Assembly (NCBI GenBank): GCA_025458805.1
Contig: JALORQ010000001.1
Location: 1 to 49,926 of the forward strand
Direction of reading: 5' to 3'
DNA from: Rubrivivax sp.
GTDB taxonomy: Bacteria; Pseudomonadota; Gammaproteobacteria; Burkholderiales; Burkholderiaceae_C
Length of the DNA stretch: 49,926 bases
The notes beneath the pieces were generated by a model. The model was not told the DNA's origin and did not search any database. It worked only from the letters and a program-made list of their open reading frames with translations. The translations under genes were made by a program, and so were the position numbers. Each line of letters starts with the position of its first letter. Position 1 is the stretch's first letter. Of the stretch, positions 28,435 to 37,139 are shown piece by piece.

Positions 28435-30093
28435 TCAGAACTTGTGCGCCAGCACCTCGCGCAGGATGCCGCGGCGGATCGTCCTGTTGCTGGCCGACGG
28501 TGCGCTCCAGAACCAGCCGTCGGCCCGCATCTCGCGGCACGCGGCGACGAAGCGCTCGGCGACGGCGGCAAAGTCGGCCTCGCCGTACGCGAGGCTGAAG
28601 ATCATGCGCCCGCTGCCCACCCAAGACAGCGCCAGCCCGTGGCGGCGCAGGTAGAACTGCAGCATCCAGTGGTAGCGCGAGGGACGCCTGTACAGCACCG
28701 TCCACACGGTCTGCAGGTGGGCCACCTGCACCGGCAGGTTCTCCTCCGCGAGCCAGTGGTTGAGCGCCCGCGCGCGCTCGTTCCAGCGCTCGTCGAGACG
28801 CTCGTACAGCGCCTGCACCTCGGGGCGCTCGAGGCGGTCGAGGAAGGCGCTCATCGCGCCCATCACGTAGGGGTGCGAGTTGAAGGTGCCGCGCGCGAAG
28901 CAGATGTCGGCCGGACGCTCCTCGCGGTAGCGCTTCATCAGGTCGCGGCGGCCGCAGACCACGCCGACGGGCAGCCCGCCGCCCAGCGTCTTGCCGTAGG
29001 TGACGAGGTCGGCCTGCACGCCGAAGTACTGCTGCGCGCCGCCCGGGGCGAGGCGGAAGCCCAGGAACACCTCGTCCATGATCAGCACGATGCCGCGCTC
29101 GGTGCACACCTCGCGCAGCCGCTTGAGCCAGTCGGTGTAGGCGGCGCGGTCGAAGCGGGCGCTGCGGCTGCCGTCGACGAGCGACGAGTCGCCCGGCGCC
29201 GGCCGGTTGGGGTGCAGCGCCTGCAGCGGATTGACCAGCACGCAGGCGATGTCGCGGCGCGTGCGCAGCACCTTCAGCGTGCGCTCGTCCATCTCGCGCA
29301 GCGTGTAGGTCTGCCGCGGCATCACCGGATTGCCGGGGCCGGGCTGCACGTCCTCCCACCAGCCGTGGTAGGCGCCGCAGAAGCGCACGAGGTGCGTGCG
29401 GCGCGTGTGGTAGCGCGCCAGCCGCACGGCCTGCATCACGGCCTCGGTGCCCGACATGTGGAACGACACCTCGTCGAGGCCGGAGATGCGCCGCAGGCGC
29501 TCGATGTTCCCCAGCATCACCGGGTGGTAGCTGCCGAGCACTGGACCGAGTTCGCGCACGAGCGCGCTGCCCTCGTCGATGCAGGCCTTGTAGGTGTCGA
29601 CGCCGAGCAGGTTGACGCCGTACGAGCCGGTCAGGTCGTAGAAGCGGTTGCCGTCCAGGTCGGTCAACGTGACGCCCGTGGAGGCCTGCACGAAGCTGCC
29701 GACCTTCAGGTGCCGGCGCAGGAACTCGCCGTACTGGAACGGCACGCGGTAGGCGCCGGTGAACTGCAGGTCGGACAGCCCCTGAGCGGCCTCGGCGGTG
29801 GCGGCCAGCGATCGCGGGAAGCGCTCGCGGAAGGTCGCGGCGAGCGACTCGAGGCCGCGCCGGCGCAGCTCGACGACGTCGGCCGGGGCGCCGTCGGAGG
29901 CGAAGAAGCGCTGCTCGTCGTAGGCATACCCCGGCAGCCAGGCGGCCACGCGCCTGGCCATGCGCGCGTGGCCGGCCAGCGAGCGGTGCTTGGCGCGCGA
30001 CAGCTCGAGCCGGCGCCACGCCGCGGGTGCGCCGGCGGCAACGGCCGCCGCGGCGGCGAACGCGATCGCGCCGAGGGCAAGGGTGTCGTTCAT
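28435..30093 (-). CDS. Class III aminotransferase (GSA-aminomutase-like), N-terminally membrane-anchored
   Basis: N-terminal hydrophobic segment (TLALGAIAFAAAAAVAAGAPAAW). PLP enzyme motifs GSYHPVMLGN, FHMSGTEAVMQAVRLAR, FCGAYHGWW, IMDEVFLGFR and TYGKTLGGGLPVGVV. Confidence 0.85.
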   Translation of the reverse strand: MNDTLALGAIAFAAAAAVAAGAPAAWRRLELSRAKHRSLAGHARMARRVAAWLPGYAYDEQRFFASDGAPADVVELRRRGLESLAATFRERFPRSLAATAEAAQGLSDLQFTGAYRVPFQYGEFLRRHLKVGSFVQASTGVTLTDLDGNRFYDLTGSYGVNLLGVDTYKACIDEGSALVRELGPVLGSYHPVMLGNIERLRRISGLDEVSFHMSGTEAVMQAVRLARYHTRRTHLVRFCGAYHGWWEDVQPGPGNPVMPRQTYTLREMDERTLKVLRTRRDIACVLVNPLQALHPNRPAPGDSSLVDGSRSARFDRAAYTDWLKRLREVCTERGIVLIMDEVFLGFRLAPGGAQQYFGVQADLVTYGKTLGGGLPVGVVCGRRDLMKRYREERPADICFARGTFNSHPYVMGAMSAFLDRLERPEVQALYERLDERWNERARALNHWLAEENLPVQVAHLQTVWTVLYRRPSRYHWMLQFYLRRHGLALSWVGSGRMIFSLAYGEADFAAVAERFVAACREMRADGWFWSAPSASNRTIRRGILREVLAHKF

Positions 30094-31063
30094 GGACGAT
30101 CCGGATCCGAAGGAGGCCCGATTGGGACCCGCAGGCGTTGACAAGCCGATGAAAGCCCCCGCATGGCGCGAACGGCTGCTGCTGCAGGAGGACCTCAACT
30201 TCCTGCTCACCAACCGCGTGCCGCGGCTGCTGCTGACGCGGCTGATGGGCCGCTTCAGCCGCATCCGCAGCCGGCCCCTCGCGCGGGTGTCGATCGCGGT
30301 CTGGCGGCTCTTCACCGACCTCGACTTCTCCGACGCAGAGACCGACCGCTTCGACAGCCTGCACGCGTGCTTCACGCGCGCGCTCAAGCCCGGGGCGCGG
30401 CCGATCGCGGCGGACCCGCAGGTCGTCGCCAGCCCCTGCGACGCGATCGTCGGCGCCTGCGGCGCCGTGCAGGCGGGCAGCGTGCTGCAGGCCAAGGGCT
30501 TCCCGTACCGGCTCGCCGACCTGCTGGGCCGCGAGGCCCGCGCCGCGCCTTTCCACGAGGGCACCTACGTCACGCTGCGTCTCACGTCCAGCATGTACCA
30601 CCGCTTCCACGCGCCGCACGACGGCCGCGCGGTGCAGGTCACCCACTTCAGCGGCGACACCTGGAACGTCAACCCGATCGCGCTCGCGCGCATCGAGCGC
30701 CTGTTCTGCCGCAACGAGCGCGCCGCGATCGAGTACGTGCTCGACCGCGGCGGCCACCGGCTGATGCTGGTGCCGGTCGCGGCGATCCTGGTGGCCAGCC
30801 TGCGCCTGCACTGGCTGCGGCTGCGGCTGCACACCGGCTACCGCGGCCCGGACGAGATCGCCTGCGACCAGCCGTTCGCGAAGGGCCAGGAGATGGGCTG
30901 GTTCGAGCACGGCTCGACGATCATCGTGCTCGCGCCGCCCGGCTTCGCGCTCGCCCCGGGCATCGCGCCGGGGCAGCGCGTGCGCATGGGCGAGGCGCTG
31001 CTGACGCTGCCCCGCGCGGGCGAGGGGTCGTCACGCGACCGTCATTCCCCCGGCGGAGCATGA
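30092..31063 (+). CDS. Phosphatidylserine decarboxylase-family protein (start 30092 or 30149)
   Basis: CFTRALKPGARPIAADPQVVASPCDAIVG, HEGTYVTLRLTSSMYHRFHAPHDG, and WFEHGSTIIVL, which contains the pyruvoyl-forming GST motif. Confidence 0.88.
   Translation: MDDPDPKEARLGPAGVDKPMKAPAWRERLLLQEDLNFLLTNRVPRLLLTRLMGRFSRIRSRPLARVSIAVWRLFTDLDFSDAETDRFDSLHACFTRALKPGARPIAADPQVVASPCDAIVGACGAVQAGSVLQAKGFPYRLADLLGREARAAPFHEGTYVTLRLTSSMYHRFHAPHDGRAVQVTHFSGDTWNVNPIALARIERLFCRNERAAIEYVLDRGGHRLMLVPVAAILVASLRLHWLRLRLHTGYRGPDEIACDQPFAKGQEMGWFEHGSTIIVLAPPGFALAPGIAPGQRVRMGEALLTLPRAGEGSSRDRHSPGGA
30138..30155 (-). promoter_or_regulatory. Candidate Pho box upstream of the aminotransferase
   Basis: Minus strand: CTTTCAT-CGGC-TTGTCAA, 45-62 bp before the ATG at 30093. 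Overlaps the PSD 5' coding region. Confidence 0.35.
31028..31045 (+). promoter_or_regulatory. Candidate Pho box upstream of the GT28 gene
   Basis: TCGTCAC-GCGA-CCGTCAT, 22-40 bp before the ATG at 31068. Lies inside the PSD 3' coding end. Confidence 0.35.
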
Positions 31064-31067
31064 CGCG

Positions 31068-32270
31068 ATGGATTCGAGCTTCGAGGACGCGGCAAGGCCG
31101 CCGGTCGACGGCGCGCTGCCCGCGGTCGACCTGGTCTACTTCAACGCCGGCGGCGGGCATCGCGCCGCGGCCGAGGCGCTGCGGTCGCTGGCGGCGATGC
31201 AGGGCCGTCGCTGGCGCGTGCGCACGCTCAACCTGTTCGACGTGCTCGACCCGGCCGGCCGCTTCGAGCGCATCACCGGCTTCGCGCCCGAGGACTACTA
31301 CAACAAGCGGCTGGCGCGCGGCTGGACGATCGGCCTGGCGCAGGAGCTGAAGATCCTGCAGGCGATGATCCGCGCCGCGCACCCGTGGATGGTCGAGCGG
31401 CTGGCCGCGCACTGGCAGGCGACGCGGCCCGACCTCGTCGTCTCGCTGGTGCCCAACGTCAACCGGGCGCTGCACGACGGGCTCGCGCGCGGGCGTCCGG
31501 GCGCGCCGTTCGCGACCGTGCTGACCGACTTCGCCGACCTGCCGCCGCATTTCTGGATCGAGCGCGGCCAGCGCCAGCACCTGGTGTGCGGCACCGGCCG
31601 GGCGTACGCGCAGGCACTCGCCGCCGGCCATGCACCGCGCCGCGTGCACCGGGTCTCCGGGATGATCCTGCGGCCGAGCTTCTACGCGCCGCCACGCGTC
31701 GGGCGCGACGAGGCGCGCGCGGCGCTGGGCCTCGACCCCGCGCAGCCGGTGGGCGCGGTGCTGTTCGGCGGCCACGGCTCGCGCGTGATGAAGCGCATCG
31801 CCGCGCGGCTGCCCGACGTGCCGCTGGTGCTGCTGTGCGGACACAACGCCGCGCTCGCCGACGAGCTGCGCGCGCTGCCCGCGCGCGCGCCGCGTGTCGT
31901 CGTCGGCCACACGGCCGACGTCGCACACTACCTGCGGCTGGCCGACTTCCTGGTCGGCAAGCCGGGGCCGGGCAGCGTGAGCGAGGCGCTGCACTGCGGC
32001 CTGCCGGTGATCGTGACGCGCAACGCCTTCACGATGCCGCAGGAGCGCTACAACACCGAGTGGGTGCGCGACCAGGGCGTCGGCCTCGTGCTCGAGAGCT
32101 TCGCGGACATCGAGCCGGCCGTCGCACGGATGCTCGCGGCGTTGCCGTCGTTTCGCGAGCGCGTGCAACGCCACCGCAACCGGGCGGTGTTCGAGGTCGC
32201 GGAACTGATCGACCGATGGCTCGCCACGGCCCCGGTGCCCGAAGGCGCGACGCCGGCCGCGGCCGTCTGA
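31068..32270 (+). CDS. MGDG synthase-family (GT28) glycosyltransferase
   Basis: VYFNAGGGHRAAAEALRSLAA, LTDFADLPPHFWIERGQRQHLVCGT and VGKPGPGSVSEALHCGLPVIV match the GT28/MGDG synthase pattern. Confidence 0.85.
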   Translation: MDSSFEDAARPPVDGALPAVDLVYFNAGGGHRAAAEALRSLAAMQGRRWRVRTLNLFDVLDPAGRFERITGFAPEDYYNKRLARGWTIGLAQELKILQAMIRAAHPWMVERLAAHWQATRPDLVVSLVPNVNRALHDGLARGRPGAPFATVLTDFADLPPHFWIERGQRQHLVCGTGRAYAQALAAGHAPRRVHRVSGMILRPSFYAPPRVGRDEARAALGLDPAQPVGAVLFGGHGSRVMKRIAARLPDVPLVLLCGHNAALADELRALPARAPRVVVGHTADVAHYLRLADFLVGKPGPGSVSEALHCGLPVIVTRNAFTMPQERYNTEWVRDQGVGLVLESFADIEPAVARMLAALPSFRERVQRHRNRAVFEVAELIDRWLATAPVPEGATPAAAV

Positions 32271-32290
32271 CCCGCCCCGCCATCACGAAC

Positions 32291-32319
32291 CTGTCGCGGC
32301 ACGGTCACGCCGCCGTCGC
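32291..32319 (+). promoter_or_regulatory. Candidate Pho box upstream of the PlcP-like gene (three 7-mers, 11-bp period)
   Basis: CTGTCGC-GGCA-CGGTCAC-GCCG-CCGTCGC. Shares the exact 11-mer CGGTCACGCCG with the element at 27623. Confidence 0.5.
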
Positions 32320-32343
32320 CGTTGCAGCGCACCATGAAGGTCC

Positions 32344-33225
32344 ATGCAAAGGGACCTGCCCTTCGACGCCTCGGCGCTCGTCGCCGGCCCGGACGACGGC
32401 CCGCCGGCCCGGCAACGGGTGCGCACCGTCTGGATCTCGGACCTGCACCTCGGCACCCCCGGGTGCCAGGCGGGCGCGCTGCTCGACTTCCTGCGCAGCG
32501 TCGATTGCGAGACGCTGTACCTCGTCGGCGACATCATCGACGGCTGGCAGCTGCGGCGCCAGTGGTACTGGCCGCAGGCGCACAACGACGTCGTGCAGAA
32601 GCTGCTGCGCAAGGCGCGCAAGGGCACGCGCGTGGTCTTCGTTCCCGGCAACCACGACGAGTTCGCGCGCCGCTACGTCGACCACAACTTCGGCGGCGTC
32701 GACGTCGTCGAGGACTGCATGCACGTCACCGCCGACGGCCGGCGGTTGTGGGTGACGCATGGCGACCACTTCGACGGCGTGATCCAGTGCGCCAAGTGGC
32801 TGGCCTACGTCGGCGACTCGGCCTACGAGTTCACGCTGCGCGTGAGCCGGCACGTCAACTCCCTGCGTGCGCGGGTCGGGCTGCCGTACTGGAGCCTGTC
32901 GCGCTACCTCAAGCTGAAGGTCAAGCGCGCGGTGAGCTACGTCAGCGACTTCGAGAACGCGGTGGCGCGCGAGGCGCGCGCCCGCGGCGCCGACGGTGTC
33001 GTCTGCGGCCACATCCACCATGCCGAGCTGCGCATGATCGACGGCCTGCTCTACGCCAACGACGGCGACTGGGTCGAGAGCCTGACGGCGCTGGTCGAGC
33101 ACGACGACGGTCGCCTCGAGATCGTCGACTGGTCCGCCGCCGGCCGCGAGGTCGCGCCGCCGTCCCCTGTGGTCCCGGCGGTGCTGCCCGCCCCTGCGCC
33201 CGCACTCCGCGCCGCGGACGGCTGA
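32344..33225 (+). CDS. PlcP/LpxH-like metallophosphoesterase
   Basis: RTVWISDLHLGTPGCQAGALLDFLRS..YLVGDIIDGWQLRRQWYWPQAHNDVVQKLLRKARKGTRVVFVPGNHDEF..THGDHFD..GHIHHAEL. I recall this as closer to PlcP-type phospholipase C proteins than to canonical LpxH. Confidence 0.85.
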   Translation: MQRDLPFDASALVAGPDDGPPARQRVRTVWISDLHLGTPGCQAGALLDFLRSVDCETLYLVGDIIDGWQLRRQWYWPQAHNDVVQKLLRKARKGTRVVFVPGNHDEFARRYVDHNFGGVDVVEDCMHVTADGRRLWVTHGDHFDGVIQCAKWLAYVGDSAYEFTLRVSRHVNSLRARVGLPYWSLSRYLKLKVKRAVSYVSDFENAVAREARARGADGVVCGHIHHAELRMIDGLLYANDGDWVESLTALVEHDDGRLEIVDWSAAGREVAPPSPVVPAVLPAPAPALRAADG

Positions 33226-33271
33226 GCGAGGAGTCGCCGGCGGCGGGCCGCGCGCACCTATCATCGGTGCC

Positions 33272-34948
33272 GTGAGCGCGCGGCATCCGATGCAAGCCTT
33301 CCCCGGTCCGACGACGCTCCTTCGCATCGCCATCGGACTCGTACTCGGGTGCGCGCTGCTCCTCGCGTCGCCCATGCACGCAGCCGAAGGCAACCCGCCA
33401 CGCACGGCGGCGCGCGACGCCGCGCCGGTCGTCATCGACGGGAGCGTGCTGTTTCGCGTCGCAGGCACCGACGCGATGCCCGCGACGCAGCGCGCGCGCT
33501 CGATCGCAGGCCGCATCGAGGCCATCGCCGCCGACCCGAAGGCCGATCCGTCGGCACTGCGCACCGAGGCGAGCGGCCCCTACGTCGCGATCATGATGGG
33601 TTCGCAGCGCCTCCTGCTCGTGGCCGACGAGGACGCGACGCTGGCCGACTTCGACAGCGCCGAATCGATCGCACCGATCTGGGCCGAACGCATCCGCCTC
33701 GCCATCGGCGACTACCGCGCCGACCGCACGCCCGAGGCGCTGCGCACCGGCGCCATTCGTGCCGCGCTGGCGACCGTCGGCTTCGCCGTCGGCGTCTGGC
33801 TGCTGGTGCGGCTGCGGCGGATCGCCACGGGCTGGCTCGACCGCCGGCTGGCCACGCAAGTCACCGACCTCGAGGTGCAGGGCCTGCCGATCCTGCATGC
33901 CGAGCAGATCTCGCGCACCGTGCGCGTGGCGCTGCGTACCGTCTGGGCACTCGCCGTCGTGCTGCTGGCGTTCGTCTGGCTCGATCTGGCGCTGTCGCGC
34001 TTCGTCTGGACGCGCCCGTTCGCCGAGGGCCTCGTCGCGCTGGTCCTCGAGCCGCTCGAACGGATGGGCGCGAGCGCCGTCGACGCCCTGCCCGGCCTGG
34101 CGTTCATCGCCGTCCTCGCCGTCGTCGTCTGGTGGCTGCTGCGGATCGGCGCCCTCGTCTTCGACGCGCTCGGCAACGGCGCGATCCAGGTCGCGGGCTT
34201 CGAGCCCGAATGGGCACAGCCGACCTTCCGCATCGTGCGCACGATGGTGCTGCTGTTCGCCATCGTCGTCGCCTACCCCTACCTGCCCGGGTCGAGTTCG
34301 GATGCGTTCAAGGGCGTCTCGGTCTTCGTCGGCCTGCTGCTGTCTCTGGGCGCTGCGTCGATGGTGGGCAACCTGATCGCCGGCTACACGATGATCTACC
34401 GGCGCGCCTTCCGCGTCGGCGACCGCATCCGCGTGGCCGACCACGTGGGCGACGTGACCCAGATCCGCGCCATGGTCACGCACCTGCGCACGGTGAAGAA
34501 CGAGGAGGTCGTGGTGCCGAACTCCAGGCTGCTCGGCGAGTCGGTCGTCAACTACAGCACGCTTGCACGCCAGGCCGGGCTGATCCTGCACACCACGGTC
34601 GGCATCGGCTACGAGACGCCGTGGCGGCAGGTCGAGGCCATGCTGCTGCTCGCGGCCGGACGCACGCCCGGCGTGCTGGCGGAGCCGCCGCCCTTCGTGC
34701 TGCAGACGTCGCTGGGCGACTTCTGCATCGTCTACGAGCTCAACGTCCACGTCGCCGACCCGCGCGGCATGGATCGCGTGTACAGCGACCTGCACCGCCA
34801 CATCCTGGACGTGTTCAACGAGCACGGCGTGGCCATCATGACGCCGGCGTACGTCGCCGATCCGGCCGATGCGAAGCTGGTGCCGCCGGCGCGCTGGTAC
34901 GAGCCACCGGCACGCCGTCCTGCGGCGGACGGGCAGCGGACGGCCTGA
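33272..34948 (+). CDS. MscS-family mechanosensitive channel
   Basis: GTG start, N-terminal signal-like segment, several TMs, then SLGAASMVGNLIAGYTMIYRRAFRVGDRIRVADHVGDVTQIRAMVTHLRTVKNEEVVVPNS. Confidence 0.9.
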   Translation: MSARHPMQAFPGPTTLLRIAIGLVLGCALLLASPMHAAEGNPPRTAARDAAPVVIDGSVLFRVAGTDAMPATQRARSIAGRIEAIAADPKADPSALRTEASGPYVAIMMGSQRLLLVADEDATLADFDSAESIAPIWAERIRLAIGDYRADRTPEALRTGAIRAALATVGFAVGVWLLVRLRRIATGWLDRRLATQVTDLEVQGLPILHAEQISRTVRVALRTVWALAVVLLAFVWLDLALSRFVWTRPFAEGLVALVLEPLERMGASAVDALPGLAFIAVLAVVVWWLLRIGALVFDALGNGAIQVAGFEPEWAQPTFRIVRTMVLLFAIVVAYPYLPGSSSDAFKGVSVFVGLLLSLGAASMVGNLIAGYTMIYRRAFRVGDRIRVADHVGDVTQIRAMVTHLRTVKNEEVVVPNSRLLGESVVNYSTLARQAGLILHTTVGIGYETPWRQVEAMLLLAAGRTPGVLAEPPPFVLQTSLGDFCIVYELNVHVADPRGMDRVYSDLHRHILDVFNEHGVAIMTPAYVADPADAKLVPPARWYEPPARRPAADGQRTA

Positions 34949-34964
34949 CGCCCGGACGCCTGAA

Positions 34965-36866
34965 TCAGCCGCCGCCGAGCGCGCGGGTCACGTGGTACGT
35001 GAGGCCGGCCGCGACATAGGCGAGCACGAACAGGCCGCCCGTGATCAGGGCCGGCATGCGCCAGTTCCCGGTCTCGCGCCGGATGGTCGCGATCGTGCTC
35101 AGGCATTGCGGCGCGAAGACGAACCACGCCAGGAGCGCCAGCGCTGTGGACAGGCTCCACTGCGCCGAGATCAGCGGCACCAGGGCCTCGGCGGTGCCCT
35201 CGCCGGCGGCCGACAGCGCGTACACCGTCCCGAGCGCGCTGACCGCCACCTCGCGCGCCGCCATGCCGGGCACGAGCGCGACGCTGATCTCCCAGGTGAA
35301 GCCGATCGGCGCGAAGATCACCTGCAGCCCGCGGCCCAGCATGCCGGCGAAGCTGTGCTCGATCGGCGTGCCCGCGGCACCCGGGGGCGGCGCGGGATAC
35401 GAGGCGAGAAACCAGATCGCGATGGTCATCGCGAGGATGATGCCGCCCACACGCCGGAGGAAGATCGTCACGCGCTGCCACAGGCCCAGCAGCACGTTGG
35501 GCAGGTGGGGCCAGTGCCAGGCCGGCAGTTCCATCATCAGCGTGCGCTCCTGGCCGCGCGCCGTCAGGTGCTTGAGGACCCAGGCCACCGCCGCGGCGCC
35601 GGCGATCCCGGCCAGGTACAGCACGAACAGCACCAAGCCCTGCAGCCCGACGCCCAGCCCGGCCAGCGAGAGGACGTTGCGCTCGGGCACGAAGGCCGCG
35701 ATCAGCAGCGCGTAGACGGGCAGCCGCGCCGAGCAGGTCATCAGCGGCGCCAGTGCGATCGTCACCAGGCGATCGCGCGGGTCGGCGATGGTGCGCGTGG
35801 CCATGATGCCGGGGATGGCGCAGGCGAAGCTCGACAGCAGCGGGATGAAGCTGCGGCCAGACAGCCCGAGCCCGCCCATCAGGCGGTCGAGCAGGTACGC
35901 GGCGCGCGGCAGGTACCCGCTGTCCTCGAGCACCAGGATGAAGGCGAACAGGATGACGATCTGCGGCAGGAAGACGAGCACGCCGCCGACACCGGCGACG
36001 ATGCCGTCGACCAGCAGGCTGCGCAGCCAGCCCTCGGAGAGCGCCGCGCCGACCTGCACTCCGACCCAGGCCGTGCCGGCCTCGATCCAGCCCATCGGGG
36101 CCTCGGCCCAGGCGAAGACGGCCTGGAACACGAGGAACATCAGCAGCGCGAGCAGCACCGGGCCGAGCACCGGGTGAAGCACCCAGCGGTCGATGCGGTC
36201 CCCCGGCTCGGCGGGCACGACGCGGGCCAGGCCCAGCGTGGCCAGGATCCGCTGAACGCGCTCGGCGTCGTCCGCCGGGTCGTCGACGGCAGCCGTGGCG
36301 GCGGCCACGGGGCGTTGCCAGGCGGCGGGATCGTCGAGCAGCGCGCGCAGTTCGGCCGTGCCCTGCCCGCTGACCGCGACGGTCCGCACGACCGGTACGC
36401 CGAGCAGCCCGGACAGGCGCGCGGCGTCGATGGCGATGCCCAGCGACTCGGCACGGTCGGCCATGTTGAGCGCCACCACGACAGGAAGCCCCAGCCGCTG
36501 GGCCGCCAGGACCAGCCTGAGCTGTCGCCGCAGCTGCGTCGCGTCGACGACCGCGAGAACGAGGTCGGGCCGCTTCTCGCCCGGCGCGGTGCCGGCAAGC
36601 ACGTCGCGCGTCACGCGCTCGTCGGGACTGCGCGGCACCAGGCTGTATGCGCCGGGCAGGTCGAGAAGACGCAGCACCCGGCCGGCCGCGGTGGCGAAGC
36701 GGCCCTCCTTGCGCTCGACCGTCACGCCGGCATAGTTGGCCACCTTCTGGCGGCTCCCGGTGAGGCGGTTGAACAGCGCGGTCTTGCCGCAGTTCGGGTT
36801 GCCCAGCAGGGCGAGCAGCGCCCCGCCCGGATGGACGTGGATCTTGGCTTCGCGGGTGGTGGGCAT
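34965..36866 (-). CDS. feoB: Ferrous iron transporter B
   Basis: GNPNCGKTALFNRLTGSRQKVANYAGVTVERKEG..DLPGAYSL; FeoB membrane region SFACAIPGIMATRTI. Confidence 0.95.
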   Translation of the reverse strand: MPTTREAKIHVHPGGALLALLGNPNCGKTALFNRLTGSRQKVANYAGVTVERKEGRFATAAGRVLRLLDLPGAYSLVPRSPDERVTRDVLAGTAPGEKRPDLVLAVVDATQLRRQLRLVLAAQRLGLPVVVALNMADRAESLGIAIDAARLSGLLGVPVVRTVAVSGQGTAELRALLDDPAAWQRPVAAATAAVDDPADDAERVQRILATLGLARVVPAEPGDRIDRWVLHPVLGPVLLALLMFLVFQAVFAWAEAPMGWIEAGTAWVGVQVGAALSEGWLRSLLVDGIVAGVGGVLVFLPQIVILFAFILVLEDSGYLPRAAYLLDRLMGGLGLSGRSFIPLLSSFACAIPGIMATRTIADPRDRLVTIALAPLMTCSARLPVYALLIAAFVPERNVLSLAGLGVGLQGLVLFVLYLAGIAGAAAVAWVLKHLTARGQERTLMMELPAWHWPHLPNVLLGLWQRVTIFLRRVGGIILAMTIAIWFLASYPAPPPGAAGTPIEHSFAGMLGRGLQVIFAPIGFTWEISVALVPGMAAREVAVSALGTVYALSAAGEGTAEALVPLISAQWSLSTALALLAWFVFAPQCLSTIATIRRETGNWRMPALITGGLFVLAYVAAGLTYHVTRALGGG

Positions 36867-36896
36867 GGCGGGCTTGCGTGGCTGGCGGGGTCGCGC

Positions 36897-37139
36897 TCAG
36901 GGGTCGAGCGGCTCGACGACGACGCAGGCCGCCTCGGCGCGTCGCAGCGCGAAGGTGCTGCTGCCGATGCGCACGACCATGGGGTCGCCGCCGGGCATGG
37001 CACGGCGCAGCACGCACACCGGCTCGCCGGGCGTGAAGCCGATCTCGCCCAGCTGGCGCGCCCGATCGGGCAACGGGTCGGCGTCGCGCACGCGCAGCAC
37101 GCGACCGGCCCGGCCCGCCGGAAGATCGTTCAGCGTCAT
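36897..37139 (-). CDS. feoA: Ferrous iron transport protein A
   Basis: 80-aa SH3-like FeoA (MTLNDLPAGRAGRVLRV..LGEIGFTPGEPVCVLRRAMPGGDPMVVRIGSSTFALRRAEA) directly upstream of feoB. Confidence 0.92.
   Translation of the reverse strand: MTLNDLPAGRAGRVLRVRDADPLPDRARQLGEIGFTPGEPVCVLRRAMPGGDPMVVRIGSSTFALRRAEAACVVVEPLDP

Noticed and set aside
32344-33225. Calling the metallophosphoesterase canonical LpxH
   Set aside because: Motifs and length look closer to PlcP-type proteins and the context is lipid glycosylation rather than lipid A; kept as PlcP/LpxH-like pending phylogeny.
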